Shown one piece after another: positions 1 to 9,600 of a stretch of 64,000 bases of DNA. Both the position numbers and the translations under genes were made by a program. The notes below the pieces were generated by a model. That model did no database searches. It worked only from the letters and a program-made list of their open reading frames with translations, and was not told where the DNA came from. Origin of the DNA: Halomicrobium zhouii (lineage in GTDB: Archaea; Halobacteriota; Halobacteria; Halobacteriales; Haloarculaceae); assembly GCF_900114435.1 (NCBI RefSeq), contig NZ_FOZK01000001.1:1178001-1242000 (forward strand). The letters run 5' to 3'. Every line of letters begins with the position of its first letter. Within the stretch, counting starts at the first letter, position 1.

Positions 1-1
1 C

Positions 2-463
2 GACGCCGTCACGGAGTACACCGACGCGCTCACCGAGACCGAGCGCTACCAGGCCTGGTACGCCGACACCATCGAACCGACCCTGGAGATCGCCCGCGAG
101 GTCGGCAACTGGTACACCGGCTCGGTCCACGTCGCCCGCGCCGCCGGCCTCCGCCACGCCCGCCGGAACGACCGCGACCTCGACGACGCCAAACTCCTGC
201 TCGCCTCCTACGGCTCCGGCGCCCAGGCGGAGATCCACCACGAGACCGTCGTCCCGGGCTGGGAGGACGAGATCGCCGAGCTCAACGTGGACGAACAGCT
301 CGCCGACCGCTACGAAATCTCCTTCGAGGAGTACGAGCGCATCCACGACGCCCACAACCACGACTCCGAGACCGACGTCGAGGAACTCACCACGCCCAGC
401 GAAGAGTTCGTCTTCGACGGCTGGGGCCGCATGGGCGAGCGCAAGTACCGGTACGTTCGGTAA
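2..463 (+). CDS. Hydroxymethylglutaryl-CoA synthase, C-terminal part (5' end outside window)
   Basis: The open frame enters from the window edge and ends at TAA 461-463, giving 153 residues. The segment LLASYGSGAQAEIHHETV and the ending FDGWGRMGERKYRYVR fit the C-terminal end of archaeal HMG-CoA synthase, which condenses acetyl-CoA with acetoacetyl-CoA in the mevalonate route to archaeal lipids and carotenoids. The catalytic Cys region lies upstream and cannot be seen. A hairpin plus T-run follows directly. The last 20 codons reappear at 584-643. The family call rests on remembered sequence features; the partial length is the main uncertainty. Confidence 0.85.
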   Translation, partial: DAVTEYTDALTETERYQAWYADTIEPTLEIAREVGNWYTGSVHVARAAGLRHARRNDRDLDDAKLLLASYGSGAQAEIHHETVVPGWEDEIAELNVDEQLADRYEISFEEYERIHDAHNHDSETDVEELTTPSEEFVFDGWGRMGERKYRYVR

Positions 464-472
464 GGTATTGCA

Positions 473-507
473 CCGACCGCGAACGGAGTGAGCGGTCGGC
501 CTTTTTT
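473..507 (+). terminator. Hairpin plus T-run after HMG-CoA synthase
   Basis: An 8-bp perfect stem (CCGACCGC 473-480 with GCGGTCGG 492-499) encloses the loop GAACGGAGTGA and is followed by six T (502-507), ten bases past the stop codon. The shape fits an intrinsic-type terminator; function in archaea is inferred. Confidence 0.55.
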
Positions 508-583
508 CGCCGACGTTTTTCGAGGAGTGGTTCCCGCAGCGAACGGAGTGAGCGAGGAAACCCGACGATGAAAAAGGTCGAGG

Positions 584-643
584 CAGTTCGTCTTCGACGG
601 CTGGGGCCGCATGGGCGAACGGAAGTACCGGTACGTACGATAA
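584..643 (+). pseudogene. Second copy of the last 20 codons of HMG-CoA synthase
   Basis: This stretch repeats 404-463 at an offset of exactly 180 bases and ends with its own TAA. It encodes QFVFDGWGRMGERKYRYVR, the same ending as the intact gene apart from its first residue. The base differences after that residue are all silent: GAG/GAA, CGC/CGG, GTT/GTA and CGG/CGA. Silent-only change suggests that the scrap came from a full-length homologue under selection and lost its 5' part, rather than from recent duplication and decay. No start or 5' part is present, so it cannot be functional alone. Confidence 0.7.
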
Positions 644-748
644 CGGAACGCTCGGGTAGGACGTCTCTGGGAGTTTTTGAGTGTTGGATCGTGCGTGTGT
701 ACTGAGCGGATGGTTCGTCGGAATTGCGCTGGAAGCAATGAGATTACC

Positions 749-914
749 AACAACCAGAAAGCCCTCGACGGGCTCCGGCACCGAAAGACTCGCTTCGCTC
801 GTCTTTCGAGCTCTCGTTCGCTCCGCTCACGAGAATCCCGGGGCTCGCTGCGCTCCAGTAGGTGCTTACTTCGCCCGGGTTCCCGGACCGCACCTCGTCC
901 TTTCAGTCCACCAG
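749..914 (-). repeat. Dispersed repeat, copy 1 (inverted orientation)
   Basis: Read on the minus strand it opens with CTGGTGGACTGAAAGG and closes with GAGGGCTTTCTGGTTGTT. Inside are GAAGTAAGCAC and several self-complementary pieces rich in GAGCG/CGCTC. The same ends and inner motif recur at 1102, 38042 and 60908. Open frames here are low-complexity Arg/Ser-rich and look spurious. Together with 1102-1224 it forms a head-to-head pair. Confidence 0.65.
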
Positions 915-1101
915 GACCAGCACAGCACCGCAGCCCTGCCCTTCCCCTGGTCACGAGAGCCTCGCATTCGCTCGGCTACTCGCTCCCGGCCGGACGGTTG
1001 CGGAGCGGTGAGGACGCGTGATTCGGCGCGGACGCGCCGAATCCGGGGAGGATTGGCGGACTCAATCGCGAGCGCGTTTCATCGCGTGAGCGATGCGGAA
1101 C

Positions 1102-1224
1102 CTGGTGGACTGAAAGGGCGAGGCGGGGTCGACGAAGCACGACACGTCAAGCACCGGAGCGAAGCGAGGAGCGCAGACTGTGGCGCGCGAGGCGAGCGCG
1201 CCGAGGGCTTTCTGAGTGTTGTTG
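1102..1224 (+). repeat. Dispersed repeat, copy 2
   Basis: It opens with CTGGTGGACTGAAAGGG and closes with GAGGGCTTTCTGAGTGTTG. A second, partial closing end (GAGGGCTTTCGAGGTGTTAT) follows at about 1257-1276. The inside contains GAAGCAC and alternating GAGCG/GCGAG runs. It matches the copies at 749, 38042 and 60908 at both ends while the middle differs. No credible gene lies in 644-1281. Confidence 0.65.
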
Positions 1225-1281
1225 GGGGTGCTGATTCCGACTCCAGAGAGCGTGCCGAGGGCTTTCGAGGTGTTATTGTCC

Positions 1282-1605
1282 TTAGTCACGTCGATAATTC
1301 GAACCCCCCTGATCGCTCACTACACTCACTATACTGAGCACCCAGTCCCGTACCAGCTGATTCCCTGCAGTCGCAAGTCGATCACTCAACCAGTCAGCGA
1401 CCCAATTGAGCGGTGCATGACCGACGACAGCGATCAGAACGACGAGGGGGAGACACAGGACGAGAACCAGTACGGCGGGGGCGACCAGGACAAAGACGCC
1501 GTCGAGCAGACGGAGATGCGCGAGGACGACGAAGCGGAGGAGCGCAACGAGGAGTGACCACGGCAGGCACCTGCCCGTCCTGTCGACGAAATCCACTTTA
1601 CCCAC
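1282..1605 (-). CDS. Possible small membrane protein (uncertain)
   Basis: A GTG-initiated frame of 107 residues contains two hydrophobic stretches, about residues 18-38 and 40-63, then a short amphipathic tail. A GGAGG precedes the start. No TATA-like box was found upstream. The opposite strand holds a competing acidic frame of 46 codons (ATG 1417 to TGA 1557, starting MTDDSDQNDEG). Because GAC/GAG codons read as GTC/CTC on the other strand, an acidic gene produces a false hydrophobic antisense frame and vice versa, so either or neither may be real. No family was recognised. Confidence 0.3.
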   Translation of the reverse strand: MGKVDFVDRTGRCLPWSLLVALLRFVVLAHLRLLDGVFVLVAPAVLVLVLCLPLVVLIAVVGHAPLNWVADWLSDRLATAGNQLVRDWVLSIVSVVSDQGGSNYRRD

Positions 1606-1624
1606 CGCGTCCTCCTGTCACACC

Positions 1625-2404
1625 GTGAGAGACTACCACGTCCACTCGAACTACTCGGACGGACGGTTCCTCTTCCAGATGGCCAGGGCCGCCGAGGAGG
1701 CGGGACTGGACGGCGTGGGCTTCGCCGACCACTGCACCGTCACCGAGCGCGAGGACCGCCGGGGCGAGCGGGCCGAGTACGCGTTCAACCTGGACATGAC
1801 CTACGAACGCCGGCGGCGGGGGATCGGGCGGCTCCGCGAGGAGTTCGACCTGGCCGTCTACGACGCCGTCGAGATGGACTACGACCCGCGGGACGAAGGC
1901 GCCATCGGGTCGTTCCTCGACGAGGCCGGCTTCGACTACGCCGTCGGGAGCGTCCACGAACTCGACGGCGTCAACGTGCAGGTGCCGTCGTACTTCGCCG
2001 ACCGGTCCGACGACGCGCTGGACGCGCTCGTGGACGAGTACTTCGACCGGCTGGTCTCGCTCGCCGAGTCGGAACTGTTCGACGTCGCTGCCCACCCGGA
2101 CCTGATCGAGCGGACCGGACCGCTACGCGGACGAGCCACCGAGGCCCAGTACGACAGGGTCGCCGAGGCCTTCGCCGAGTCGCGGACCGTGCCGGAGATC
2201 AACGCCGGGCGGGCGCTGACCGACCTGGACCTTGTCCATCCGAGCGAGGGGCTCCTCGACGCGTTCCGGGAGTACGACGTGGGCGTGACGCTCGGGACGG
2301 ACTCGCACTACCCCGACGAGATCGGTTCCCGGGCGGCGTTCCTCACCGACTTCGTCGCAGAACGGGACCTCGAACTGGCCGACCCGCCCGGACTGAACAG
2401 CTAA
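1625..2404 (+). CDS. PHP-domain phosphoesterase, histidinol-phosphatase-like
   Basis: This 259-residue protein starts at GTG with the PHP metal motif DYHVHSNYSDG, followed by GFADHC (about residue 38), SVHELDG (about 117), AAHPDLIE (about 158) and GTDSHYPDEIG (about 221). These are the conserved His/Asp clusters of the PHP superfamily, whose members hydrolyse phosphate esters at a multi-metal site; the HisJ-type histidinol phosphatases are the closest in shape. The whole protein is one PHP domain. A TTTACC box 24-29 bases upstream supports a leaderless start. The substrate is inferred, and no his genes are nearby. Confidence 0.8.
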   Translation: MRDYHVHSNYSDGRFLFQMARAAEEAGLDGVGFADHCTVTEREDRRGERAEYAFNLDMTYERRRRGIGRLREEFDLAVYDAVEMDYDPRDEGAIGSFLDEAGFDYAVGSVHELDGVNVQVPSYFADRSDDALDALVDEYFDRLVSLAESELFDVAAHPDLIERTGPLRGRATEAQYDRVAEAFAESRTVPEINAGRALTDLDLVHPSEGLLDAFREYDVGVTLGTDSHYPDEIGSRAAFLTDFVAERDLELADPPGLNS

Positions 2405-2430
2405 AGAGACAATTCGCGACTGGCCGCCGG

Positions 2431-3138
2431 TCAGGGCAACTCCCGCATCCCGGCGAGCATGTCGTCGATGTCGCCGTCGGCGATGGCCAGCGAGAACCCC
2501 TCGATGCGGGCGAGGTCGACGGCGTGGTCCCACAGGTCTTCCTCGTCGAGGCCGTGGAGGACGACGGCGTTGGGCGTCGGCGTCACGACCCGGAGGGCGA
2601 CGAGTGGCGATTCCCCGCGGGTGACGTTGGTGAACACGAGCGCGCGGTTGGTCGACTGGCCGTAGAGCTGGTAGAACTCGTCCGACGAGAGTCGCGTGAT
2701 CACTTCGATGGAGTTGATGACGGTGTGGCCGGCGACGGTGTCCCTGTCGCCGGCGACCAGTTCGGTCGCACCGATGGCGTCGTAGTAGCGTTCGAGCGGG
2801 ATGTTCGCGGAGTACTCCCGGAGGTCCTGGACGACTTCGGAGTCGAACCCCGAGGAGAGGACGCGGGCGTGCTGGTGGATGAACTCGCCGCCGCGGTCCT
2901 CGTCGATGTCGAGCAGCGCGTCGACGACCCGGCGGACCACGCCGATGCCGGGGTTGTCCCGGCGTCCACTCTCGTAGTCGGAGACGACCGAGGGGGAGAC
3001 GTCGAGGTTGCTCGCCAGTTCGGTCTGGGACACCTCGAAGTCGGTGCGCCACTTGCGGATGGTCTCGCCGGGATCGTTCGAGAGAGCCACCTCGCCGGCT
3101 ATCTTCTCTGCCAGTTCCTCGCGAGGGCCGCGCGTCAT
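2431..3138 (-). CDS. XRE-family helix-turn-helix transcription regulator
   Basis: In this 235-residue protein residues about 25-80 form a Cro/XRE helix-turn-helix (KWRTDFEVSQTELASNLDVSP followed by VVSDYESGRRDNPG). The remaining 150 residues match no ligand domain I can name, but the pattern is common in archaeal predicted regulators of this type. A perfect inverted repeat sits three bases before the ATG (3141-3156), which suggests autoregulation. The gene is convergent with the PHP gene and shares its strand with the membrane protein downstream of its promoter. Target genes are unknown. Confidence 0.85.
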   Translation of the reverse strand: MTRGPREELAEKIAGEVALSNDPGETIRKWRTDFEVSQTELASNLDVSPSVVSDYESGRRDNPGIGVVRRVVDALLDIDEDRGGEFIHQHARVLSSGFDSEVVQDLREYSANIPLERYYDAIGATELVAGDRDTVAGHTVINSIEVITRLSSDEFYQLYGQSTNRALVFTNVTRGESPLVALRVVTPTPNAVVLHGLDEEDLWDHAVDLARIEGFSLAIADGDIDDMLAGMRELP

Positions 3139-3140
3139 TG

Positions 3141-3156
3141 AACTACTGGTGTAGTT
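3141..3156. promoter_or_regulatory. Inverted repeat at the XRE regulator start
   Basis: AACTACTGGTGTAGTT consists of two perfect 6-bp arms around 4 bases. It lies immediately upstream of the ATG at 3138 and would overlap the transcription start of a leaderless mRNA. It fits an operator for the dimeric regulator encoded there (inference). Confidence 0.5.
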
Positions 3157-3189
3157 ATCCGACGCGGCAAAAAGGGTATCGAACGTCGG

Positions 3190-3783
3190 TCACGCCGCCG
3201 CTTCGCGTCGACTCTCTCCGGATGCGAGGACCGTTCCGACCGCTGCGCCGATAGTTCCGAAGACGGCGGGGTAGACGACCCCGGCCAGACCGATCGTGGT
3301 CACGAGCGTGGGCTGGCCCGTCGACCCTTCGACGCTGATGGTAAAGAGGACGGCACCGATCAGCGCGAGCGGGAGGTAGCCCGCGACGACGGCCGGCCCG
3401 ATGCGGAGTGCGTCGCCGAGTTCGGTGGCGCCGGCCATCCGCGCGGCGGCCAGCCCGGCGATCAGGAGCAACGCCGGCGGAATCCCGTACAGGACGGTCG
3501 AGAAGGCCTCGGACTCGGCGATGAAGTTCACGGCCGACGTGCCGCCGAAGATGGGGACGTTGACGTTCAGCGTCGTCGTGGCGCCGTGGGCGTTGAAGAA
3601 CACCCAGCCGACCATCTTCCAGGCCGCGCCGCCGTCGCCGAACGCCTCGGCGAGTTGCGCGATGGAAGAGTCGCGGACCGTGGAGATGGTCAGCGCGTAC
3701 GTGAGGAGGTAGCCGAGTCCGAACGCGGCGACGCCACCGCCGATACCGCCGATCAGTCCGGTTCGCGATTCACTTGTGGGCAT
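3190..3783 (-). CDS. Conserved haloarchaeal membrane protein
   Basis: The ATG at 3783 (MPTSESRTGLIGG) was chosen over an upstream ATG because a GTATATG box lies about 30 bases before it, as expected for a leaderless transcript. The 197-residue protein has roughly five hydrophobic segments, beginning with a Gly-rich one (GGIGGGVAAFGLGYLLTYAL), and a short charged C-terminus. A long loop between the first and second segments (DSSIAQLAEAFGDGGAAWK) may face outside. No catalytic motif is visible and I cannot assign a function. Confidence 0.7.
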   Translation of the reverse strand: MPTSESRTGLIGGIGGGVAAFGLGYLLTYALTISTVRDSSIAQLAEAFGDGGAAWKMVGWVFFNAHGATTTLNVNVPIFGGTSAVNFIAESEAFSTVLYGIPPALLLIAGLAAARMAGATELGDALRIGPAVVAGYLPLALIGAVLFTISVEGSTGQPTLVTTIGLAGVVYPAVFGTIGAAVGTVLASGESRREAAA

Positions 3784-4013
3784 ATCGGGTCGAACGGCGC
3801 GTGGTGTCGGTATATGTTTTGGGGAACCTGCCGCGTGAACAGAAAGACCGACTGTGTCGGTCGGAATTCGTCTCCAGCGTTCCCCGGTCACCAGTTCGTT
3901 CAGTCCCAGTTCATCTTCGCTGTCGTGTCCCTGCTGAAAATCGGTACAACCGACACTACGAGGCGGTTCCGGGACGCCGGACTCACTCGACCTGATCTGT
4001 CGTCGCCGCCGCG

Positions 4014-4886
4014 TCAGTCGTCCGTGCCCCGGACGGTCAGCACCGGCACTGGCGCGGTCCGCACGGTGCCCTCGGTGACGCTTCCCATGAGAAACCGGTC
4101 GACGCCGCTTCGTCCGTGGGTCCCCATGGCGACGAGGTCGACCGCCTCCTCGCCAGCGTACCGACCGATCGTCCGCCGGGGGTTCCCGAATTCCCTCGCG
4201 CGCACGACGTCCGTGGCGCCGGCGTCTTCCGCTCGCGCGACCGCTCGGTCCAGGATCGACTCCGCCCGTTCTTCGAAGACGTCGGTCGGCATCACCGCGT
4301 AGTCGTCACCACCGAACACCGAGGGATCGATCACCGTGAGCAGGTGGAGCGTGGCGTCCTGCTCGGCCGCGAGCGCGGCCCCTTCGTCGACAGCCCGCTT
4401 CGAGACGGCGCTGCCGTCGGTCGGCACGAGCACCGACTCCGGTGGATACCGCCGGGAGACGTCGTCGTCGGGCCTGACGGTGAGCACCGGCCGTGCCGCT
4501 TTCCGGGCGACGCGTTCGGTGACGCTCCCGAGGAGCATCCGGTCCAGCCCTCGCCGGCCGTGGGTCGCCATCACGATCAGGTCGACGTCGCGGTGGTCCG
4601 CGTACGCAAGTATCGTCCCGGAAGGGTCCCCCTGTTCGACCGTGGAGCGGACGTCCACGCCGCGGTCGGCCGCCCGGTCCTCGACGTCGGCCACGACCTC
4701 TTCCCCGTGTTGCTCCAGCGCGTCGACCACTTCGCCACCGACCCGGGTGACGCTGTTCTCGTTCGAGTTCGCGACGTAGAGCACTTCAAGCGTGGCGTCC
4801 TCTGCCGCTGCGAGGTCCAGCACGTAGTCGCGCACCGCGTTCGCGGCGTCGCTACCGTCGGTCGGGAACAGGATCCGGTCGTACAT
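4014..4886 (-). CDS. Tandem universal stress protein (two UspA domains)
   Basis: The ATG at 4886 begins MYDRILFPTDGSDAA, a typical UspA opening, so the longer upstream frame was trimmed. The 290-residue protein carries two UspA folds. Domain 1 (about 1-140) ends with MATHGRRGLDRMLLGSVTE and domain 2 (about 150-290) with MGTHGRSGVDRFLMGSVTE. Both keep the G-2x-G-9x-G(S/T) ATP-binding signature. It is cytosolic, with a presumed stress or energy-sensing role. It is divergent from rfcL, with 154 bases between them. Confidence 0.9.
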   Translation of the reverse strand: MYDRILFPTDGSDAANAVRDYVLDLAAAEDATLEVLYVANSNENSVTRVGGEVVDALEQHGEEVVADVEDRAADRGVDVRSTVEQGDPSGTILAYADHRDVDLIVMATHGRRGLDRMLLGSVTERVARKAARPVLTVRPDDDVSRRYPPESVLVPTDGSAVSKRAVDEGAALAAEQDATLHLLTVIDPSVFGGDDYAVMPTDVFEERAESILDRAVARAEDAGATDVVRAREFGNPRRTIGRYAGEEAVDLVAMGTHGRSGVDRFLMGSVTEGTVRTAPVPVLTVRGTDD

Positions 4887-5040
4887 GTCCGAGTGTTCCC
4901 CCCGAACCGGGAAAAACACGTGGGGCGTTCCGGTCCGGGAGCCCGTGGCCGCGGTCCACACGACACGGACGTCCCGTCGGGCCGTCGCGGGGCCGAAGCG
5001 CTCCGCAACCAATAAACGCGCCTGCCGCCTGCTCCCTGTA

Positions 5041-6552
5041 ATGACCGACTGGACGGAGAAGTATCGTCCGAGCACCCTCGCCGAGGTTCGCGGCAACGAC
5101 AAGGCCCGGGACAAACTGAAGGAGTGGGCCGACTCGTGGGAGAACCACCGCAAAGCCGTCATCGTCCACGGCGCGCCGGGCATCGGGAAGACCTCTGCCG
5201 CCCACGCGCTGGCCAACGACATGGGGTGGCCGACCATCGAACTCAACGCCAGCGACTCGCGGACGAAGGACGTCATCGAGCGGGTCGCCGGCGAGGCCGC
5301 AAAGAGCGGCACGCTCACCGAGGGCGGCGCAGGTCGCCGTCTCGTCATTATGGACGAGGCGGACAACATCCACGGCAACGCCGACCGCGGCGGGTCGCGG
5401 GCGGTCACCTCGCTCGTGAAAGAGGCCGGCCAGCCGATGATCCTCATCGCCAACGAGTTCTACGACATGGGCAACGGGCTCCGCAACGCCTGTGAGGACA
5501 TCGAGTTCCGCGACGTGGGGAAACGCTCCATCGTCCCCGTGCTCCGCGACATCCTCCGCCAGGAGGACGTCACCTTCGACGACGACGCGCTGACACAGAT
5601 CGCCGAGATGAACGACGGCGACCTCCGGGGCGCCGTCAAGGACCTCCAGGCGCTGGCCGACGGGAAGGACCACCTCGCGGCCGACGACGTCGTCACCAGC
5701 GAGCGCGACAAGAGCGAGGGCATCTTCGACTACCTCGACGAGGTCATCAAGACCGCCGGCGCGGAGGAGGCGCTGAAGTCCTCCTACGACGTCGACGAGA
5801 CGCCGGACGACCTCATCAACTGGATCGAGGACAACATGCCCAAAGATTACGAGGGCGCCGAACTCGCGAAGGCCTACGGTTTCCTCGCCAACGCAGACCG
5901 CTGGCTCGGCCGCGTCCGCGCCACGCAGAACTACACGTTCTGGAAGTACGCGGGCGACAACATGACCGCGGGCGTCGCGGCCTCGCGCGACGGGAAGAAG
6001 AGCGGCTGGACGCGCTACGGCCCGCCGAGCTACTGGTCCAAGCTCGGTCGCTCGAAGGGCACCCGCAACACACGCGACCACATCGCCCAGCAGATCGCCG
6101 CGGTCAACGGCGTCTCGATGCGCACCGCCCGCCGCGACGTGATGCCGTTCCTCGCGACAATGACCCACCACTGCAAGAACCGGGAACTCACCGTCGCGAT
6201 GGCGGCCCAGTACGACATGGACGCCTCCCACGTCTCCTTCGTCACCGGCAGCGGGAAGGACACCAACAAGGTCCAGTCCATCGTCGAGGACGCCGAAGAA
6301 CTGAAAGAAGCGCAGGCGGTCGAACACTCCGACGGCGCCTTCGAGGGGGCGATGGCCGGCCAGACAGACGTCGACGGTGCCGGAGACGACGCGGACGAGA
6401 GCGACGCCGACGACGAAGACGTCGAACAGGCGGCCCTCGACGACGGTGCGGAGGACGCCGAGACGGCAGAAGACGAAGACAGCGACGATTCGATCGATTC
6501 GCAGGACGCCGAAGAGGACGAGAGCCAGTCCGGGCTCTCCGATTTCATGTAA
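5041..6552 (+). CDS. rfcL: Replication factor C large subunit (clamp loader)
   Basis: The start MTDWTEKYRPSTLAEVRGND is characteristic of RfcL. Walker A GAPGIGKTS lies near residue 45, Walker B IMDEADN near 103, then a sensor region and the RFC collar. With RfcS it opens and loads the PCNA ring onto primed DNA using ATP. The 503-residue chain ends in a very acidic low-complexity tail (about 425-495) and the closing QSGLSDFM, which fits a PCNA-interacting peptide (Q-x-x-L-x-x-F). The ATG at 5041 was chosen over a longer frame because homology starts there. Confidence 0.95.
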   Translation: MTDWTEKYRPSTLAEVRGNDKARDKLKEWADSWENHRKAVIVHGAPGIGKTSAAHALANDMGWPTIELNASDSRTKDVIERVAGEAAKSGTLTEGGAGRRLVIMDEADNIHGNADRGGSRAVTSLVKEAGQPMILIANEFYDMGNGLRNACEDIEFRDVGKRSIVPVLRDILRQEDVTFDDDALTQIAEMNDGDLRGAVKDLQALADGKDHLAADDVVTSERDKSEGIFDYLDEVIKTAGAEEALKSSYDVDETPDDLINWIEDNMPKDYEGAELAKAYGFLANADRWLGRVRATQNYTFWKYAGDNMTAGVAASRDGKKSGWTRYGPPSYWSKLGRSKGTRNTRDHIAQQIAAVNGVSMRTARRDVMPFLATMTHHCKNRELTVAMAAQYDMDASHVSFVTGSGKDTNKVQSIVEDAEELKEAQAVEHSDGAFEGAMAGQTDVDGAGDDADESDADDEDVEQAALDDGAEDAETAEDEDSDDSIDSQDAEEDESQSGLSDFM

Positions 6553-6615
6553 CGCGCGCGGTCGCGTCACCGCGGGTCGTTGCTGCAGCGGGATGCCCCG
6601 CTGGTGACGGAGTGC

Positions 6616-9600
6616 CTACGCCGTCTCGTTCTCGGGCGTGGGCGAGTCCGCCGGGGTCGCCGGTTCCTCGGTCGGCGTGTCGGTCTCCGTGGGCGTCTCG
6701 GTCGCTTCCGGCGTCGGCGTGTCTTCCGGGGTGGGCGTGTCCGTCGGCGTCGGTGAAGGTGTGTCCGTCGCCGTCGGTGAGGGTGTCTCCGTCGGCGTCG
6801 GCGATTCGGTCTCCGTCGGCGTCTCGGTTTCCGCGCGCGGTTCGAGCAGGCCCGGCACGTCGGCGGCGGTCGGGCCGGCCGACGAGACGTTCAAGAGGTC
6901 GAAGTTCGAGAGGTTCAGCGTCCAGGTGACCGACTCGTCGGTGGACTCGGGCGTCCACTCGACGACGACGAAGTTCTCGCCGGTTTCGAGCACCGCGGGC
7001 GGTTCGCCGGCGACGTCACCGCTGGTGAACTGGCTCTCGGCCGGTTCCATCGGCGCGTCGTTGGGGTTGTCGTAGCTGAAGTTGACCACCGCCGTCTCGT
7101 TGTCGACGACCTCGACCGGTTCGCTGGCGAGCGTCGGCAGTTCGGGCCTGACGTCCTCGCGGCACTGTTCGGCGTTGGGCTGTGCGGCCGAGAGGTCCTC
7201 CTGGCCGGTCGGACTCGCAGCGCTGTTCACGTTCGCGACGAAACTCCGGTTTGGCTCACCGAACGCGCCGGGATCCGCGACCTGGATCACCAGCGTTCCG
7301 TCGTCGGTCACCGCCGTCTCGTTCTGCTCGCCGATAGTGACGAGCGTCTGGCCGTCGACCGGTCGATCGGTCGGGACGTCGATGGGCGTCCAGCTGTACT
7401 CGTTCGTCGCGTTCCCGTCCTCGGCGTAGTAGCCGAGCGTGACGCCGAGTCGGTCGTAGCTCCCGGCGACCTGTGCAGTGGTGCAGTTGAGATACTCCAC
7501 GCCCGGTTCGGCCTCGGCTTCGACCGTGAGCGTCCCCGTCGCGTTGTCCGCTGGCGTGAACACGCCGTGTTCGTACTCGCCGGGTGCGAGGCCGCTCGTA
7601 TCGACGTCCGCGAAGGTGACGTTCGACGAGTTACCGGCGTCGAGTTCGAGTTCCTGGTCGGCCACTGTCGTCCCGTCGATTCGGAGTTCCACGGTCTGTA
7701 CGGCGGACTCGCCGCCGTCGTTCGCGACCGTCGCGGAGACGGTGATCGACTCGCCCTGGCTGACGTTCGCTTCGGCGGGGGCCAGGTCAGAGACAGTGAA
7801 CGAGGCCGGTGCCTCCTCGGACTGTGCCAGGACGTACACACCGTCCTCTGTCAGGGTGGTCTCGACGCTTCCGTTGGCGTCGCCGGCGTCGAACGTCTCC
7901 ACCTGGGTCCACTCACTCCCGTCGTGGCGCCACAGTTCGACCTCGGCGTCGGGGTCTGCACGCTGGTACGCGAGCGTCGCGTCGGTGCTGTTCTCGAGTT
8001 CGGTGACGTTCAGGCCGTCCTGGAGCGCCGTCGCGTTCTCGGGGAGCGCCGGGAGTTCGTCGCCGTCGACGACGTCGAGCGTCACGGCCTCCTCGTCGAA
8101 GGCCAGCGAGCCGACGGGGTCCAGTCGCAGGTCGGTGGCCGTGAACGGTCCGGGCGCGAAGCCGGTGTCACGCGGGTTGAGTTCGGCGTCGGTGTGATTC
8201 CGGACGGTGACGTTGTCGAGCGTCTGGGTACTGATGAAGTTCGAGCTGATCCCGGCCCCGTCGTTGTCCGCGACCAGCGAGTCGCGCACGACGTTCTCGG
8301 CGCTGTCCGAGAAGTGGATCCCGTTCTGGCCGTTGTCGGCGACGACGAGTCCGGAGAGCGTGTTGCCCGACGCGCCGACGCCGACGAAGACGCCCTCCTG
8401 TCCGTTCCCGCTCGCGTTCACCTGGCTGAACTCGCTATCCTGGACCAGGTCCCAGAGGTGGAGCCCGTACCCGTCGTTCGCGGAGACGTTGATTCGCTCG
8501 GCCGTCACGTTCTCCGTCTCCCAGAGGCGGATACCAGCGCCGTTTCGGGTGGCCGAGAGGTTCTCGAACGCGGATCCGCTGGCGCTGACGAGGAACGCAC
8601 CGTTGCCGTCGTTCTCGGTTATCGTGACGTTCTCCAGCCGGGCCTGTGCCGGCACGTCGTCGCTGAAGTTACCGATTGCGACGCCGTCGTTCCAGTTCCG
8701 GACCTCGAGGTTCCGGACCGTGACGTTCTCGACGTCGTTTCCGTCGGGATCGTAGGTCTGGATTCCGGTACTGTTCTCCCCGCCGGCGCCGACGAGGGCG
8801 CTGTCGTTCCCATCTATCACCACGTCGCTGGCTTCGATCCTGAGACAGACGCCGTCGGTGTCGCCCTCGACGTCCCCCGCCAGTTCGTACTGGCCGGCCT
8901 CGTCGACGACGGTGCAGGAGTCGATGGTTCGCTCGCCGTCCTCGGGTGGTTCCGCACCCTCGACGGTGATCACGTGTTCCGTCTCGCTGTTCACCGGGAC
9001 GGTCGTGCCGTCGTCGGCCACCGCGGTCAGCGTGTAGTTTCCGGGCTCGAACGCCGCCGTGACGTTCGACTCGGGACCGACGTCGACGGTCTGGTTCGCC
9101 GCGTCGCTCGCGTTCGCGTCCGTCGCGTTCGCGGTGACCGTCACGGCCACGTCGTTCGGGTTGTCGACGGTGACGTTCTCACCTTCGACGGTGACGTTCA
9201 GGCTGTCGACGCCCTCGTCGGGTTCCGCGACCTGAATGTCCAGGGCCGACTCGTTCTCGAGGAGCACTTCGCGCTCGTCGTCGCTCTCACCCGTCAGCGT
9301 GTAGTTTCCGGGCTGGAACTGCTCGGTGACGTTCGCACCGGCGCTGACGTTCAGGGTTCGCTCGCCCTCCGACTCGTTCGTCGCGGTGACCGTGACGTTG
9401 GTCTCGCTCGGATTCTCGACAGTGACGTTCTGCCCGCTCACCGAGACGGTCAGATCGATGGGCTCGTCCGGTTCTGGCGTATCGGGCGTGTCTGGGGTGC
9501 CGGGGGGCTCCGCGGACTCGATACTGAACTCGAAGGCGTCCTGTCCGTTTATCTGGACGGCCGTGCCATCGGTGATCTCGGCCGTCGCCGTGTAATTCCC

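Noticed and set aside
681-1337. 218-codon plus frame near the first repeats
   Set aside because: Covers dispersed repeats; sequence is Arg/Ser-rich and matches repeated DNA rather than protein.
4852-6570. 572-codon minus-strand frame over rfcL
   Set aside because: Shadow of RfcL, which has all clamp-loader motifs.
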